A model generated the notes under the pieces. That model saw nothing but the letters and a program-made list of their open reading frames with translations. It was not told where the DNA came from and did not search any database. The translations under genes and the position numbers were made by a program. Below, piece by piece: positions 34,139 to 45,199 of a stretch of 64,000 nucleotides of DNA; the stretch's first letter is position 1, and every line of letters begins with the position of its first letter. Origin of the DNA: Hyperoodon ampullatus. Lineage: Eukaryota > Chordata > Mammalia > Artiodactyla > Ziphiidae. The stretch is taken from the NCBI GenBank assembly GCA_949752795.1, contig OX457061.1:11241492-11305491 (forward strand), given 5' to 3'.

Positions 34139-34154
34139 AAAAAACTTCAAAACA

Positions 34155-34745
34155 AAGTGAGGTATAACCACCTTGGAAAATAGTAGTTTTACATAAAGTT
34201 AAATAGTCACTTACCATATGACCCAGCAATCCCACTCCTAAATATGTACCCAAGAGAAATGAAAACCTATGTCCACACAAAACCTATATGATAATATTCA
34301 CAGTGGTTTTATTTACAATCATTGTAAACTGGAAACAACTCAAATGTCCCTCAATGGTGAACAGATAAACTATGGTACATCTATGCACTGGAATACTATT
34401 CAGCAATAAAAAGGAAAGAACTATCGATACCCACAGTATGGGTGAATTTCAGATGCATTACGCTAAGTGAAAGAATCCAGACTCAAAAGGCTACATTCTG
34501 TATGATTCCATTTATATGACATTAAAGAAAAACAGAACTATGGTGACAGATCAGTGGTTGCCAGGGGCTGGGTTTTAGGGAGGGGAGGGCACTGATGATA
34601 AAGGATCATGAAGGAACTTTTGAGTGACGGAAATGTTCCGTATCTTGATTGAGGTGGTAGTTACATGACAGTGTTTGTCAAAATTCATAGAAGGATACAT
34701 TCAAAAGGGTGTATTTTAGTGTATGTAAGTTACACTTCCAATAAA
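34155..34745 (+). mobile_element. Ancient L1 3' end
   Basis: 'ACCATATGACCCAGCAATCC', 'GGAATACTATTCAGCAATAA', 'GATCAGTGGTTGCCAGGGGC' and the end 'CACTTCCAATAAATCTG' match an old L1 in normal order. Confidence 0.85.
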
Positions 34746-34769
34746 TCTGACTTTTTAAAAAATGTAAAT

Positions 34770-35275
34770 ACAAACTCCATTTTCTTACTGTGGTAAAATC
34801 TACATAATGTAAAATTTATCCTTTGAACACTTTTCTAGTGTACAGTTGAGTAGCATTAAGTATTTTTGCATGTACAACCATGTTGCATAACCATCATCGC
34901 CCTCTATCTTCAGAACGTTTTTCATCTTACAAAACTGAAACTCTGTCCCCATTAGACAACAGCTCCCCATTCCTCCTCCCTCCAGCTCTTGGCAATCACC
35001 ATTCTACTTCTTTCTCTATGAATTTGACTATTCTAGGTACCTCACATCAGTGGAATCAGACAGTATTGTCCTTTTGTGTCTGGCTTGTTTCACTTGGCAT
35101 AACAATATTGTATCATGTGTCAGGATCTCCTTCCTTTTTAAGGCTGAATAATATTTCATTGTATGTATAGACCACATTTTGTTTACCCATTCATCCGTCA
35201 ACAGATATTTTTGTTGTTTCTGCCTTTCGGCTATTGTGGATAGTCAGACTGTTACAAACATTGATGTACAAATAC
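34770..35275 (-). mobile_element. Ancient L1 3' end, inverted
   Basis: 'CCATTTTCTTACTGTGGTAA', 'TTTGGATCTTTGTG'-type text is absent, but 'CTCCTCCCTCCAGCTCTTGG', 'CTTTTGTGTCTGGCTTGTTT', 'AATAATATTTCATTGTATG' and 'TTCGGCTATTGTGGATAG' follow inverted-L1 order. It stands tail-to-tail with the L1 at 34155-34745. Confidence 0.75.
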
Positions 35276-36105
35276 AAGCCCCATTTAAAAATGTATCAGA
35301 TTCACCAGACATAAAATTACTCTGTCCATTTTCTCTCAGTTTCATTATCCATCTCCCTAGTCTGCCTTTTGAGTAGCAAAGCCAGCCTGGTCCCTGGGCT
35401 GGCTGGACTCTACCTTTCCTGAGCCCCCAGTCATCCCCCACAATCCCCTGGGTGTGTCACACCTGCTGGGATGGTCTGTTTGGGATCCAGAGCCTCCTGA
35501 GGTAAGACTAGGTCTGAGTCTCCTCTAGCTGCAGCCTTGAGGTTGGGGTCAGGCCCAGGCAAAGGGCTCAGAGAAACTGCAGCCAAGTGCAACACTCCTG
35601 TGTCTGGGGGCCAATGCAGGAGCAAGGCTTGAACTCGTATCTATCTGACTTCAGATCCATGCTGTTTGTTGTAAGGTACATGAGGTGACACTGGCCCTGA
35701 ATTGGAGGCAGCGTTCGAGGCCTGCCCCTCTCTAGCTGTCATGCTCAGGACTCTTCCCGCTTGCAGGGACTTCTGCTCCCTTCCAAGCTCAAGATGGAAT
35801 CACTCAGTCAAGGAGTACTAGTTGTTGCCCACCTTGTGTTGGCTCCTGAGCTGCGGGCTGGGCTACACAGGTGAGCCATGGACGATCATGGACGTTAATA
35901 TGTGTATACACGTGTGCACTACATACATGTTTCCTAGGTATGGGGGTGTGAGTTGCAGATAACTCAAATTTTGATTTTTTGAAAGAACAATCATCTCCTT
36001 TCAAAGACTAGGGGTCAGGGAAGGTGGTTTTAAGGCATGTTAAGAATATAAATCTCATTCCTAGTGGTTGCCCTGGCACCTGAGCTTCCAGGGGACCATA
36101 GAGAG
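35276..36105. other. Unassigned intergenic DNA
   Basis: No gene or named repeat supported. Frames up to 66 codons only. Confidence 0.35.
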
Positions 36106-36109
36106 TTTT

Positions 36110-36261
36110 TTTTTAAAGGTGAAATATAGACACATGTCCACACTGATGTACGTGCTTACACATAAACACACAATACTATATGACTAACCCCAGACTGGCC
36201 CATAAATGCATGCTTAGATATACACGTAAACTCACAGACAACCACACATAATACAAAGGCC
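36110..36261. repeat. CA-rich degenerate tract (left part)
   Basis: ACACATG, CACACTG and CATAAACACAC units. Interrupted by a MIR at 36262-36482 and resumed at about 36505. Confidence 0.65.
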
Positions 36262-36482
36262 AATTGCCAATATTTATTATTTCCAGTGAACCAAGCACTG
36301 TGTTAAGTACTTTACGTATACTGCTACCTAATCCCTTTGCAAAAATCAGTCAGGATGAGCATTATAATTTTCACCCCCATTTTACAGGTGAGGAAAACAA
36401 GGCTCAGAGAGGTGAAGTGAATTGCTTAAGGTCACAGAGCTTGGAAGTGGTTGAACTGGGATTTGAATCCCAGTGGGTAAAA
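36262..36482 (-). mobile_element. MIR SINE
   Basis: AAGCACTGTGTTAAGTACTT, CATTTTACAGGTGAGGAAAA, AGGTCACAGAGC and GGGATTTGAATCCCAG show a long minus MIR. Confidence 0.85.
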
Positions 36483-36504
36483 GTCCAAGGCCAGCGTGCA
36501 CAAT

Positions 36505-36740
36505 CATTAGACTGTTTGCTAACACACAGCTGCATATGTCACAAACCCATGAGTTCACACACAGATCACAGGTACTGAGTACACATTGACACACACCTAT
36601 AGGCACACACATGCCCGTGGACCCCCACCTACAGCATACTTGTGTGCAAAGACACACACAGGCACATAAACACATAGTTGGTTCCCGGTAGGCTCACAGC
36701 CACACATTTTAATGTAGGCCACATGCAGCTGCACACGCTG
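36505..36740. repeat. CA-rich degenerate tract (right part)
   Basis: TCACACACAGATCACAGG, CACACACCTATAGGCACACA and similar units. Same style as 36110-36261. Confidence 0.7.
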
Positions 36741-37219
36741 AGTTTACTGACTTGAGTTTGTGCAGAGCTAAGTCCAGACTCAGATCTGGGTCCTCGCATA
36801 GATTTCCTCCCTGCCTGCCCCCTCTTAGCAGGTAGGAGCTCAGGGGTTGGGCAGTGCTGCGTTGAGCCCTGCCAGCTGGTGGCCCCGATCCTCTGAGGAC
36901 GCCTCCCACTCCAATCCGCCAGGTAAGCAGAGCCACCCTTGGGGCCAGCTTCACAAAGCACCACCCCTGAGAGCCTCCCAGGAGCGGCTGGGCTCAGGAA
37001 ACCTTCCAGCGGCTGCCACAGTGGCGCACCCCGGCCCCCGCCCACGCCTCCTGCTGCTTGCAGCTCCCTCTCCGGCCACAGGTGTGGATTATGGAGGCAA
37101 TGACCCCCACCTCTCCTGCCTCATTTTCCATTCAGCCCCCAAGTCACCCCACGCCCCAGTGCACATGGGGCACAGAGCAGTGATACCTACCCCAGCTAGG
37201 AGTCAAGAAAGAGGGGTCT
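36741..37219. other. Unassigned GC-rich DNA
   Basis: Scattered CpG and long overlapping frames on both strands. No gene supported. Confidence 0.35.
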
Positions 37220-37460
37220 AAGCTGAGGTCTTAACCTGAAGGTGTAACAGGAATTAGCCGGTGAGTCGGAGTGGAGGAGAGCTTTAGCCAGAGGGCAGTA
37301 TGTGCCAAGTCCCAGAAGTGAGAGAAAATGACACCTCTGGGGACTTGCAATTGATTTGTCATGCCCGAAGGGGGACAAAAAGGATTGCAGAGTGATCAAA
37401 AGCCTTGGTTATGGGGTGCTTTGAGTCTTATGAGAGTGAACCTTCCCAGGGTGGGTAGGG
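37220..37460 (-). mobile_element. L2 LINE fragment
   Basis: 'GTCTTAACCTGAAGGTGTAA', 'CAGAGGGCAGTATGTGCCAA' and 'GCCTTGG...' runs fit inverted L2 ORF2. Diverged. Confidence 0.5.
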
Positions 37461-38240
37461 GTGAGCTCAGAACCACAAAGGCCTTGGGCAACTGCCAGAG
37501 TGGCCACTAATTTAGGCCACCAGAACACAGAGCACGGCCACTGATGCTCTCAGACCCAGAGCACTGACTCACTGTCCTGGGGCCACTTGGCAGCCCAGGG
37601 CTTGCCCAGCCAAGCCGGTGGCCATGTCTCACCCTCATGAGCCAGGCCAGTGACAGTTCTGGATGGATATTACTCTTCCCACTTTACAAGTGAGGAAACT
37701 GAGTCTTGCAGAGGCATCTTTTTAAAGCAAGAGATTGATCTGTCTAGAGCTGGCCATGAGGAGAAAGATCCCTCTGGGCATGGCCTGGAAGGACTGTTCT
37801 TTCATCTGGGAGGGGCGAGAGAGAATTAGTGGGGCTGGGAGGCCTGAGAACAGAGACAAAGACTGAGGCTGGATTCCCTTGGATGGGAGTGGGTCTCTGG
37901 TCTTTGGAGTGACCTCTAAGGCACTCCTTTGCTTTACTTCATGCCACTCCCAGCTTTAGCCCCCTCCCCGAGAGTCCGGAGACCACCACCACCCCCCCAT
38001 TGCCATATAGACAGCCCCAAATAAATCTTTTTAAGAATCCTAGAAAATGCCATTAATTTGTATGGTTCCCAAGTAATTTCCCTGTGAAGTAGGTTTATGG
38101 CTGCAACTGTGGTGACTCCACCCCTAATGAGAGAGACCCTAAATCCCTCTCTGTCCAGCCTCCAGCTCAAGCTTTCTCCTGAGCCCTAGGTCCTTGGTCC
38201 TCAGGGGATCAATGTCCCCTGGCCATGAGAGAGTAAGTGC
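37461..38240. other. Unassigned DNA; weak MIR trace
   Basis: 37660-37720 carries 'CACTTTACAAGTGAGGAAAC', a short minus-strand MIR core. The rest is unassigned. Confidence 0.4.
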
Positions 38241-38244
38241 AGAA

Positions 38245-38475
38245 TTAGGAGTTACACAGGCCAGAGTTTTCACCCCGATTCTGCCCCACGATCAGCTCTG
38301 TGACTTCAACAAGTCCCTTCCCCTCTCTGGACCCCAATTTCATCAACTGTAAGAATCGGGATGATTGTAACTATTTCATGGTAGTTTATTGCAATACTGT
38401 AGTGATGATTTAATGATAAAATGTATAGAAATGGCCAAGCACCATGCCTGGCTCTTAGTAAAGACTTTAAAATTG
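38245..38475 (+). mobile_element. MIR SINE
   Basis: GATCAGCTCTGTGACTTCAA, 'AATTTCATCAACTGTAAGAA' and 'GCCTGGCTCTTAGTAAAGAC' are plus MIR in order. Confidence 0.8.
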
Positions 38476-39077
38476 GATGGTGATTTTTAGGGGGCTCCAT
38501 ATTTTCTGTGTAAATCTAAATTCTGTAGCTCAGAATTCAAATCTCTTCTAAATCAGACCTCAGCCCAGCCCTTCAGACTTATCTTTCCCACAGAAAGCAG
38601 TGGGGCTCAGCAGTGAGGCTCAGGGGGCAGGAGGTTCTAGCTGTCCACTGGGCAGCACCCCCTTGGGGGAGAGGGGCTGGGACTGCTAAGGCAGCCTTAT
38701 AACCTCTGCTAGTCTGAAAGGGCTCTGAGGTGGGGGATCTGAGCCTGTGTGTGGAGATGTCTGTGCCTCCATTTCAGGTGGCCTGCATGACACCTCTTCC
38801 CCTTTATCAGCTAGGGCTGCCACTATGTCCCACTGATCAAAGTTTTGGCCATGGTTGGAAGACAGGTGTGTGGCTGGGAGTGAATAAGACACTCCATTTC
38901 CCAGGGGCCCTGTTCTCAGTACTAAAAGACTCACAAATCAGGCTCTCACCAGCCTGAGCCCAAGATCACCTGTTTGATGATTGCCCTAGAGATATCCAAG
39001 GTGGACTCCCCACTCTGGTGAGAATGGAGAGTGGGAGGTCTTTAGTATCTGTGGAGGCAGCAGGGAAGAGGGGCTAG
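38476..39077. other. Unassigned intergenic DNA
   Basis: No gene or recognised repeat; CpG-poor. Confidence 0.35.
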
Positions 39078-39672
39078 AGCAATAGCCAGATACTTGTAGA
39101 TTCAGATCCCAGCTCTATTATTTGCTGTGTGCATGTGGACAAGATGCTCTCTGTCACTGATCTTCAATATTTGCATTTGTAAAATGGGAGAAATGGCATC
39201 TACATTGCAGACCCATTGGGCATATTATTTATTTACTTATTTATTATTTTTTACTTTTTGGCTGCATTGTGTCTTCGTTGCTGTGCGCAGCTTTCTCTAG
39301 TTGTGGCGAGCAGGGGCTATTCTTCGTTGAGGTGCACGGGCTTCTCATTGCGGTGGCTTCTCTTGTTGCGGAGCTCAGGCTCTAGGCTCGCGGGCTTCAG
39401 TAGTTGTGGCACACGGGGTCTAGAGCACAGGCTCAGTAGTTGTGGCGCACGGGCTCTAGAGAGCAGGCTCAGTAGTTGGGGCACATGGGCCTAGTTGCTC
39501 TGCAGCATGTGGGATCTTCCTGGACCTGGGATTGAACCCGTGCCCCCTGCACCGGCAGGTGGATTCCCAACGACTGCACCACAAGGGAAGCCCCCATTGG
39601 GCCTATTAAATGAGATGACATATGTACAACATTGGAATAGTGCCTGGCACATAGCCGACTTGATAAATGTCC
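39078..39672 (+). mobile_element. MIR SINE split by a CHRL insertion
   Basis: The left half (39078-39211: AGATCCCAGCTCTATTATTT, TTTGCATTTGTAAAATGGGA) and right half (39609-39672: GAGATGACATATGTACAACA, GTGCCTGGCACATAG) join cleanly once the CHRL and one TSD copy are removed. Confidence 0.85.
39228..39592 (-). mobile_element. CHRL-type SINE
   Basis: Full-length minus copy with (AAAT)n tail complement at the left and the CTTCCC head complement at the right. The TSD CCCATTGGGCATATTA at 39212-39227 recurs with 1 mismatch at 39593-39608. Confidence 0.93.
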
Positions 39673-40297
39673 TCTTCTCCCAGCTGTTAGCACTAGTACC
39701 CAGGACAGCTCCCCATCCTTGCCCTCTTGGCTGCTGTCCACGGTGCTGATAAAAGATTCCAGTCTCTTCCATTCTCTCCCCCTCGCTCCTCGTCCACTGT
39801 CCTCTGTGACATTCTCACAGGTCTTAGAGATCAAGGGTAGTGTTTTCACAATTTTCTCTCAAACCATTATCACCAGGCTTAAAACACAGTTGTAGAATGA
39901 AAGCTCTCATTCCCACAGTGGGAAGATGTGTGTCTTTTTCCTCCTGTACATCCCATTGAATGTCCATTGTGTTGGGTCCAAGAGCTCCAGCTTAATAAGT
40001 AGAATTATAATAAAAACAAGAACAAAGCACGAGACTGGTTGTTGACCATGGATTGTTAACCAAGACTTCTCATTACTCCAATCTCATAAACCACTGACCA
40101 GAAATCCAAACATTTTCAACAGCACCTAATAATTCTTGCCTCCTCTCTTCCTTCCCAGTCCTGATAATCTGTAGAAAGAAAGCACCAAGGTTCCCAAATC
40201 TCTGTTACTACCCATTTCTCCATTCAGGGGTGTGGTCAAAGCCATGATGATTCTCAGCGCATCTTCCAGCAGGGCGAGTCAGATACAGACAAAGCAA
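39673..40297. other. Unassigned intergenic DNA
   Basis: No gene or recognised repeat. Confidence 0.35.
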
Positions 40298-40575
40298 GAA
40301 AAGAGCACGGGATTTAGAGTAAGCCAGATCTGGGTTTGAGTCCTAGCTCTGTTACTCACTAACTCCATGACTTGGTAACTTCTCTGAGTCTCAGTTTTCT
40401 TTTCTTTTCTTTTTCTTTCTTTTTTTTTTTTTTTTTTTTGAGCCTCAGTTTTCTTATCTGTAAAGTGAAGTTAGTAACTGCACCTCCTCCATAGGGTTAT
40501 TGGGAGGATCAAAGAAGATGCTGCTCCTAAAGTGTTTAGTAGTATCTCAATAAATGTTCCATTAATTGGTAACTA
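40298..40575 (+). mobile_element. MIR SINE with internal poly(T) insertion
   Basis: GAGTCCTAGCTCTGTTACTC, CTTATCTGTAAAGTGAAG and 'CTCAATAAATGTTCC' give a nearly complete MIR. It is split at the 'CAGTTTTCT' step by 40401-40438. Confidence 0.85.
40401..40438 (-). mobile_element. Tail-only poly(T) insertion with TSD
   Basis: 38 bases, T-rich with a few C. The 16-bp sequence TGAGTCTCAGTTTTCT at 40385-40400 recurs with 1 mismatch at 40439-40454. Poly(T) plus TSD and nothing else suggests an extremely 5'-truncated retrotransposon. Confidence 0.75.
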
Positions 40576-40816
40576 TAATTACTTCAGGTATCTGACTCTG
40601 AGACTCAAAGAGGAGACACCGATCACCATGTGTCCCTTCCAGTAAAGTCAGCTTTAGACTCCTTAATGTTGGAGGCTGTCCTGGGGGCTTGGCTTTCCTC
40701 CCACTCCCATGGGCTGTTGTACATCCCAGAGCACCAGTTTACTCCTCTTTCTTTCCCTGTTCAGTATAACACCCCCACCTCCCCCCACACACATACTACC
40801 TGTCTTGTCAATTTTT

Positions 40817-41014
40817 TTTTTTGCGGTACGCGGGCCTCTCACTGTTGTGGCCTCTCCCGTTGTGGAGCACAGGCTCCGGACACGCAGGCTCAGCAGCCAT
40901 GGCTCACGGGCCCAGTTGCTCCGTGGCATGTGGGATCTTCCCGGACCGGGGCACGAACCCGTGTCCCCTGCATCGGCAGGCAGACTCTCAACCACTGCAC
41001 CACCAGGGAAACCC
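40817..41014 (-). mobile_element. CHR-type SINE
   Basis: Minus copy starting GCGGTACGCGGGCCTCTC. The 14-bp TSD TCTTGTCAATTTTT is perfect at 40803-40816 and 41015-41028. Confidence 0.93.
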
Positions 41015-41079
41015 TCTTGTCAATTTTTATTTAGTACAAGTCCACCTCTTCGGAATCTCATACAGAGTTTGGTTAATAT

Positions 41080-41320
41080 CTATTGGAGACAGGCAGGCAA
41101 ACGTGGGTTTGAATCCTGGCTCAGCACATGCTAGATGTGGTACTTTAGACAAGTCACTTAGCCTCTCTAGCCTCAGATTCTTCATCTGTAAAATGGTGAT
41201 GATAATTATCTCTTTCTCATGAGATTCTTACAAGGAGCAAAGGAGAAAATGCATTAAAGTTCTTAGCACAGATGCACATGGCACGTGCCGAATACCTATT
41301 AGCCATTATGGCTGTTCTTC
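41080..41320 (+). mobile_element. MIR SINE
   Basis: GTGGGTTTGAATCCTGGCTC, CTTCATCTGTAAAATGGTGA and 'ATTAAAGTTCTTAGCACAG' mark a well-kept plus MIR. Confidence 0.88.
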
Positions 41321-41560
41321 TTGGTTTCCTGATTTTTGTTTCTGTCATTCTTTTCAAGGGATGCTCTGCTTTCTCCCTGACAAGTTAGAGAGTAGAGAGT
41401 CTTACCTCAAGCTCTTTGGAAGCAGAGTGAACACCTGTATTTGGAGCCCATCTTGTGTACTCTCATCTCTTCAGGAAAGACATGCATGGAGCACAGCCTG
41501 AGTCCTCTGGGACTTACTTGGGGTTGGGATCCTAAGTGGAATACTCAGCCTTTGTGGTTG
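41321..41560. other. Unassigned intergenic DNA
   Basis: Too short to say more. No gene. Confidence 0.3.
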
Positions 41561-41564
41561 TCTT

Positions 41565-41755
41565 TGTTATGCTGTGTGTGTATGCGTGCACACGTCAGAT
41601 TGTGTGTATGTATATCTGTGAGTGTAGGAATAGGTGTGTCATGTGATTGTGTGTGACTTTTATTGAAGTGCACATGTAATTGGGTATGGAAGAACATGTG
41701 CAAATGAGAAATGGTTGTGTGTGTAAGGTTACGTGTATGTGTGTAACAGGGGTGC
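41565..41755 (+). repeat. TG-rich degenerate tract
   Basis: TGTGTGTATG, GTGATTGTGTGTG and GTGTATGTGTG units with substitutions, a decayed (TG)n. Confidence 0.8.
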
Positions 41756-41879
41756 AGCTGTTGGATGTGATGCCAGCTCTTCAGCCATCTGCAGGCTTGA
41801 GGGGTCCTGGGCAATTCACAAGGTTGCCGGTTGCCAGCACCTGCCACTCTAAGCACAATCCCAAGCCTGTCGTTTTGGA

Positions 41880-42360
41880 ATAGCACGCTTCAATGACTCA
41901 CAATCCTGCTTACTCGGAATTTTTCATCATCCGACCTAAGTAGGGTATCATGAAAATATTTGCCAAACACATCAATGGTATACTGGGAGGATGGTTAGCT
42001 TTTTAAAGAAATTTTTCCGGTGCTTTAAAAATCACTCAGTTTGTACCCTCTTGTTTATAGTGAACACTTAATTACCCAAGATTCTTATCTGTTCATTAAA
42101 GCAATGCTCCTCAGGGACCGTGTCTTGACAATACAGGGTTAGTCATTAATTCGCATTAATTTGAAAGTAATAAAAATTTTGCAGAGTCCCATAATTCAGA
42201 CTTTTCACTAATTCACGAACACCTTCCCCCCAATTATTCCAAATCAGGAAAGTTCTATTATTTAACAGCAATATATAGAATACTCAAGGGAAATAATTTC
42301 TATGTCACCATTTAGAATTCAATAACAATAACATAAGGTCTTCATCTGAATAGAGCTGAA
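41880..42360. promoter_or_regulatory. Candidate conserved non-coding element
   Basis: AT-rich, no recognised repeat, with TAAT-rich homeodomain-like sites (CATTAATTCGCATTAATTTG near 42146) and several intact CpGs in an AT-rich setting. Such text often marks developmental enhancers. Comparative alignment would be needed to confirm it. Confidence 0.3.
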
Positions 42361-42374
42361 TTCTTCCAAGGCAC

Positions 42375-42530
42375 TTAGCCACCTATTGTTTTCTCTGATT
42401 CTCATAACAGGTCGGGGTGATGATGCCTGTTTGTCGGAGGGAACGATGCTCACGATGGTGAAGTGAGCTGCAAGCCAGGCTCACAAAGTCAGTTAGTGAA
42501 GGCAGTCAGAATTAAATCCAAGGAGTCGCA
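42375..42530 (-). mobile_element. Possible MIR
   Basis: 'CTCATAACAGGTCGGGGTGA' and 'GGTGAAGTGAGCTGCAAGCC' weakly follow a minus MIR. Diverged. Confidence 0.4.
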
Positions 42531-42756
42531 GTGGACTCAGTTTCTCAAAACACAGTGAGTTGACCCCCTAAAAATTCAGAAGGAACTCTCACCCTTGACT
42601 GTGGGAGCAGGAAAGATGTAGTTCTCAGCAGTTTGTCATTTCATCTGCCCCAGGGCGTTGTTTCAGGAAATAGTAAGAAGCAGAAATTTTAGCAACAGGA
42701 AGGAATTCCTCAAAAACCTGTTTCTCTGTGCCTCCTTCCATTTTTTCTGCCTGTGT

Positions 42757-42900
42757 TCAGCCATCTCCTAAATACCTACTGTGTGCTGGCCTTGTGTTAA
42801 GGTCAAAGGCAGGCTCCCAAGTGGGTCTGTCAGCTGGACTCAAGGACCTCGCAGTCTAATGAGGGGAGGTGGAGACCTAAAAAGCAGTTATCCCAACCTA
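42757..42900 (-). mobile_element. L2 3'-end fragment
   Basis: 'CCTACTGTGTGCTGGCCTTG' and 'GACCTCGCAGTCTAATGAGG' are inverted L2 3' end text. Confidence 0.65.
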
Positions 42901-43012
42901 GCATGCCCTGGTGGGGGCAGGGCAGGCAGTTCAAGGGATCGTAGGGGTGTGGAGTCGGGGAAGGGGAGGGATAGGGAGTTGAGTTAGCCAGGCCAGGTGT
43001 CAGGGGCTTAAC

Positions 43013-43608
43013 TGTGTTCCCCAGGAATTCATATTGAAATCCTAAGCCCCAACACCTCACAATGTGACTGTATTTGGAGACAGGGCCTTTGAAGAGGTAA
43101 TGAAGGTAAAATGAGGTCCTAAGGATGGACACTAATCCAGTATGACTGGTGTCCTTATAAGAAGAGGAAATTAGGGCTTCCCTGGTGGCGCAGTGGTTGA
43201 GAGTCGGCCTGCCGTTGCAGGGGACATGGGTTCGTGCCCCGGTCCGGGAGGATCCCACATGCCGCGGAGCGGCTGGGCCCGTGAGCCATGGCCGCTGAGC
43301 CTGCGCGTCCGGAGCCTGTGCTCCGCAACGGGAGAGGCCGCAATAGTGAGAGGTCCACGTACCGTAAAAAAAAGAGGAAATTAGGACACAGACATGTACA
43401 GAGGGAAGACAACATGAAGACACAGGGAGAAGACAGCTGTTCACAAGCCAAGGAGAGAGGCCTGGAACAGTTCCTTCCCTTAACCCTGCCAACACTTGAT
43501 CTTGGACTTCTAACTGCCAGAACCGTGAGAAAATACATCTCCGTTGATTAAGCCATCCAGTCTGTGATACTATGTTATGGCAGCCTGAGCAAACTAATAC
43601 ACGAGAAC
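43013..43608 (+). mobile_element. MLT1-type LTR split by a SINE
   Basis: GGAATTCATATTGAAATCCT, 'ACAATGTGACTGTATTTGGA', 'CTTATAAGAAGAGGAAATTA', then after the SINE 'TTGATCTTGGACTTCTAACT' and the end 'GAGCAAACTAATACACG' give a complete MLT1 in plus orientation. Confidence 0.9.
43176..43371 (+). mobile_element. CHR-type SINE
   Basis: Complete body, short A-tail. The TSD AAGAGGAAATTAGG lies at 43162-43175 and 43372-43385 inside the MLT1. Confidence 0.92.
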
Positions 43609-43619
43609 AGAATCTGGCA

Positions 43620-44890
43620 TGTGAGGGGAGTTGCAAGTGCTCAGCTGGCTGTGGAGCACCCTCGGTGGGGGTAAGGGTAAGACTAGAGAAGGACTCCAGG
43701 ATCAGAAGATGGGGGCACTGTGTATGCCAGGCTCAAGATTTTAGAGTTTTCCTAAAGTCCATGTGGTACCATGAAAATTTTTAAGCTAGAGAGAAATAGG
43801 TCTCTAACTATAAGTACCCAAAAGGGGGAAAAAAACCCAACAAGACCATAACAGAACAAAGAAATCTTAGGAGTGGCCCCCTGAGGCTTCTGGCTCATGG
43901 AGATAACTACAAAGAAGGCCTTGCAGCAGAGAGGGAAGGCCACAGGCTATGAAATCAAACAGATCTGGATTTGAATTTCAGTTCCACTATTTTGTTCATG
44001 CATTCATTGATTCACTTGGCTCACAAATATTTACTGAGCACCTACTATGTGTTCTAGGCACTGGGAATGTATCCGTGACTAAAATATGAAGCCCTCACCT
44101 TCAGAGAGCTTACATTCTGCCATACGCAATAAACAGATTCATCAGTAAATGTGTAATACGTCAGGCCGTGATAAGAGCTGTGGGGAGAACAAAGCAGGGA
44201 AAGGACACAGAGGGGAAGAGGGACACTTTTTTCAACCAGGTGGTCATTGGAGCAGAAACCTGGAGGAAGTGAGGGATTGCGTCATACGAAGATCTGGGCT
44301 ATCTAAGAGTATCCCAGGCGGTGGGACCGAGGGGCAAAGTCTCGACAGGTGTGGCAGACAGACTCATAGCTGCTTTCCAACACTTCTAGAAATATGCAGA
44401 AGCCAAAGAGCCAAAGGCCACAGTTCCTGGACTGGGGTGCCTTGACCAGAGCGTCCTCAGGAGTGGTAAGGATGAAGGTCTAATCAGGTAGGCTGAGGAG
44501 TGAACGGAAGAGTAAGGGGCGGAAACAGCAGCTCCAGACCCCTCTTGCAAGACGTTTTGCTCAAAAAGAGATCAGCCAAATGGAGTGGTGCCTGGAGGAG
44601 GGTGCAGGGTCATGAGAAGGTTTTCTTCCAGGAGATATCACAACATGTTTGTGTGATGATGGGATGGATTGAGTGGAGCGGGAAACTGCTGGGTGACGTG
44701 GGGTGGCTCTGGGGCATTCCCATGCAGGCCCCTGCCTCACGAAGGAGCAGGGGCAGTGGGGAACACTCTGTGAGATCAGGGAAGGTGGAGAAAGTGCGAA
44801 TTCACTGGTGCAAGAAGGTTGGAGGGCCTGGGGCAGGTAGATTCAACCTGGTGGTGCCCCGGAGCTGGCTTGGAAGAGCTGACGGTTACA
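43620..44890 (-). mobile_element. L2 LINE remnants
   Basis: The best part (43987-44345) reads as inverted L2: 'TTCATTGATTCACTTGGCTC', 'GAGCACCTACTATGTGTTCT', 'AGAGAGCTTACATTCTGCC', 'GAAGATCTGGGCTATC'. 43620-43800 and 44430-44890 have the texture of inverted L2 ORF2 but are poorly preserved. No working frame. Confidence 0.55.
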
Positions 44891-45199
44891 TTTTCAGGAA
44901 CGTTTTGTGAGCTGGTTAGTAAACCATTGGCAGCTTGAAGTAGGCTACAGTGGAAACATTTACACCATGGAAATGGGCAAAGGCTACAAATCAATGCCTT
45001 CTTATCCAGAGAGCCATTGTTTAACGTTTTCCAACACATCCAATCCAAAGAGACGGTTCTCTTCCGATGGCCTCATGCTATCAGTGAGCCGGGAAAGCAA
45101 GACAGTGAGCTGAGCATGAGGAAGGGGGAAGGGCGTTAGAGATTTGAGGAGAAAGAGAGAGATGAATGACAGTCATCTTGGAGTCACGGAAAAGTCAGG
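44891..45199. other. Unassigned intergenic DNA
   Basis: No gene supported. Confidence 0.3.

Noticed and set aside
42830..43636. 268-codon minus frame
   Set aside because: Reads antisense through an MLT1 LTR and a CHR SINE; no domain.
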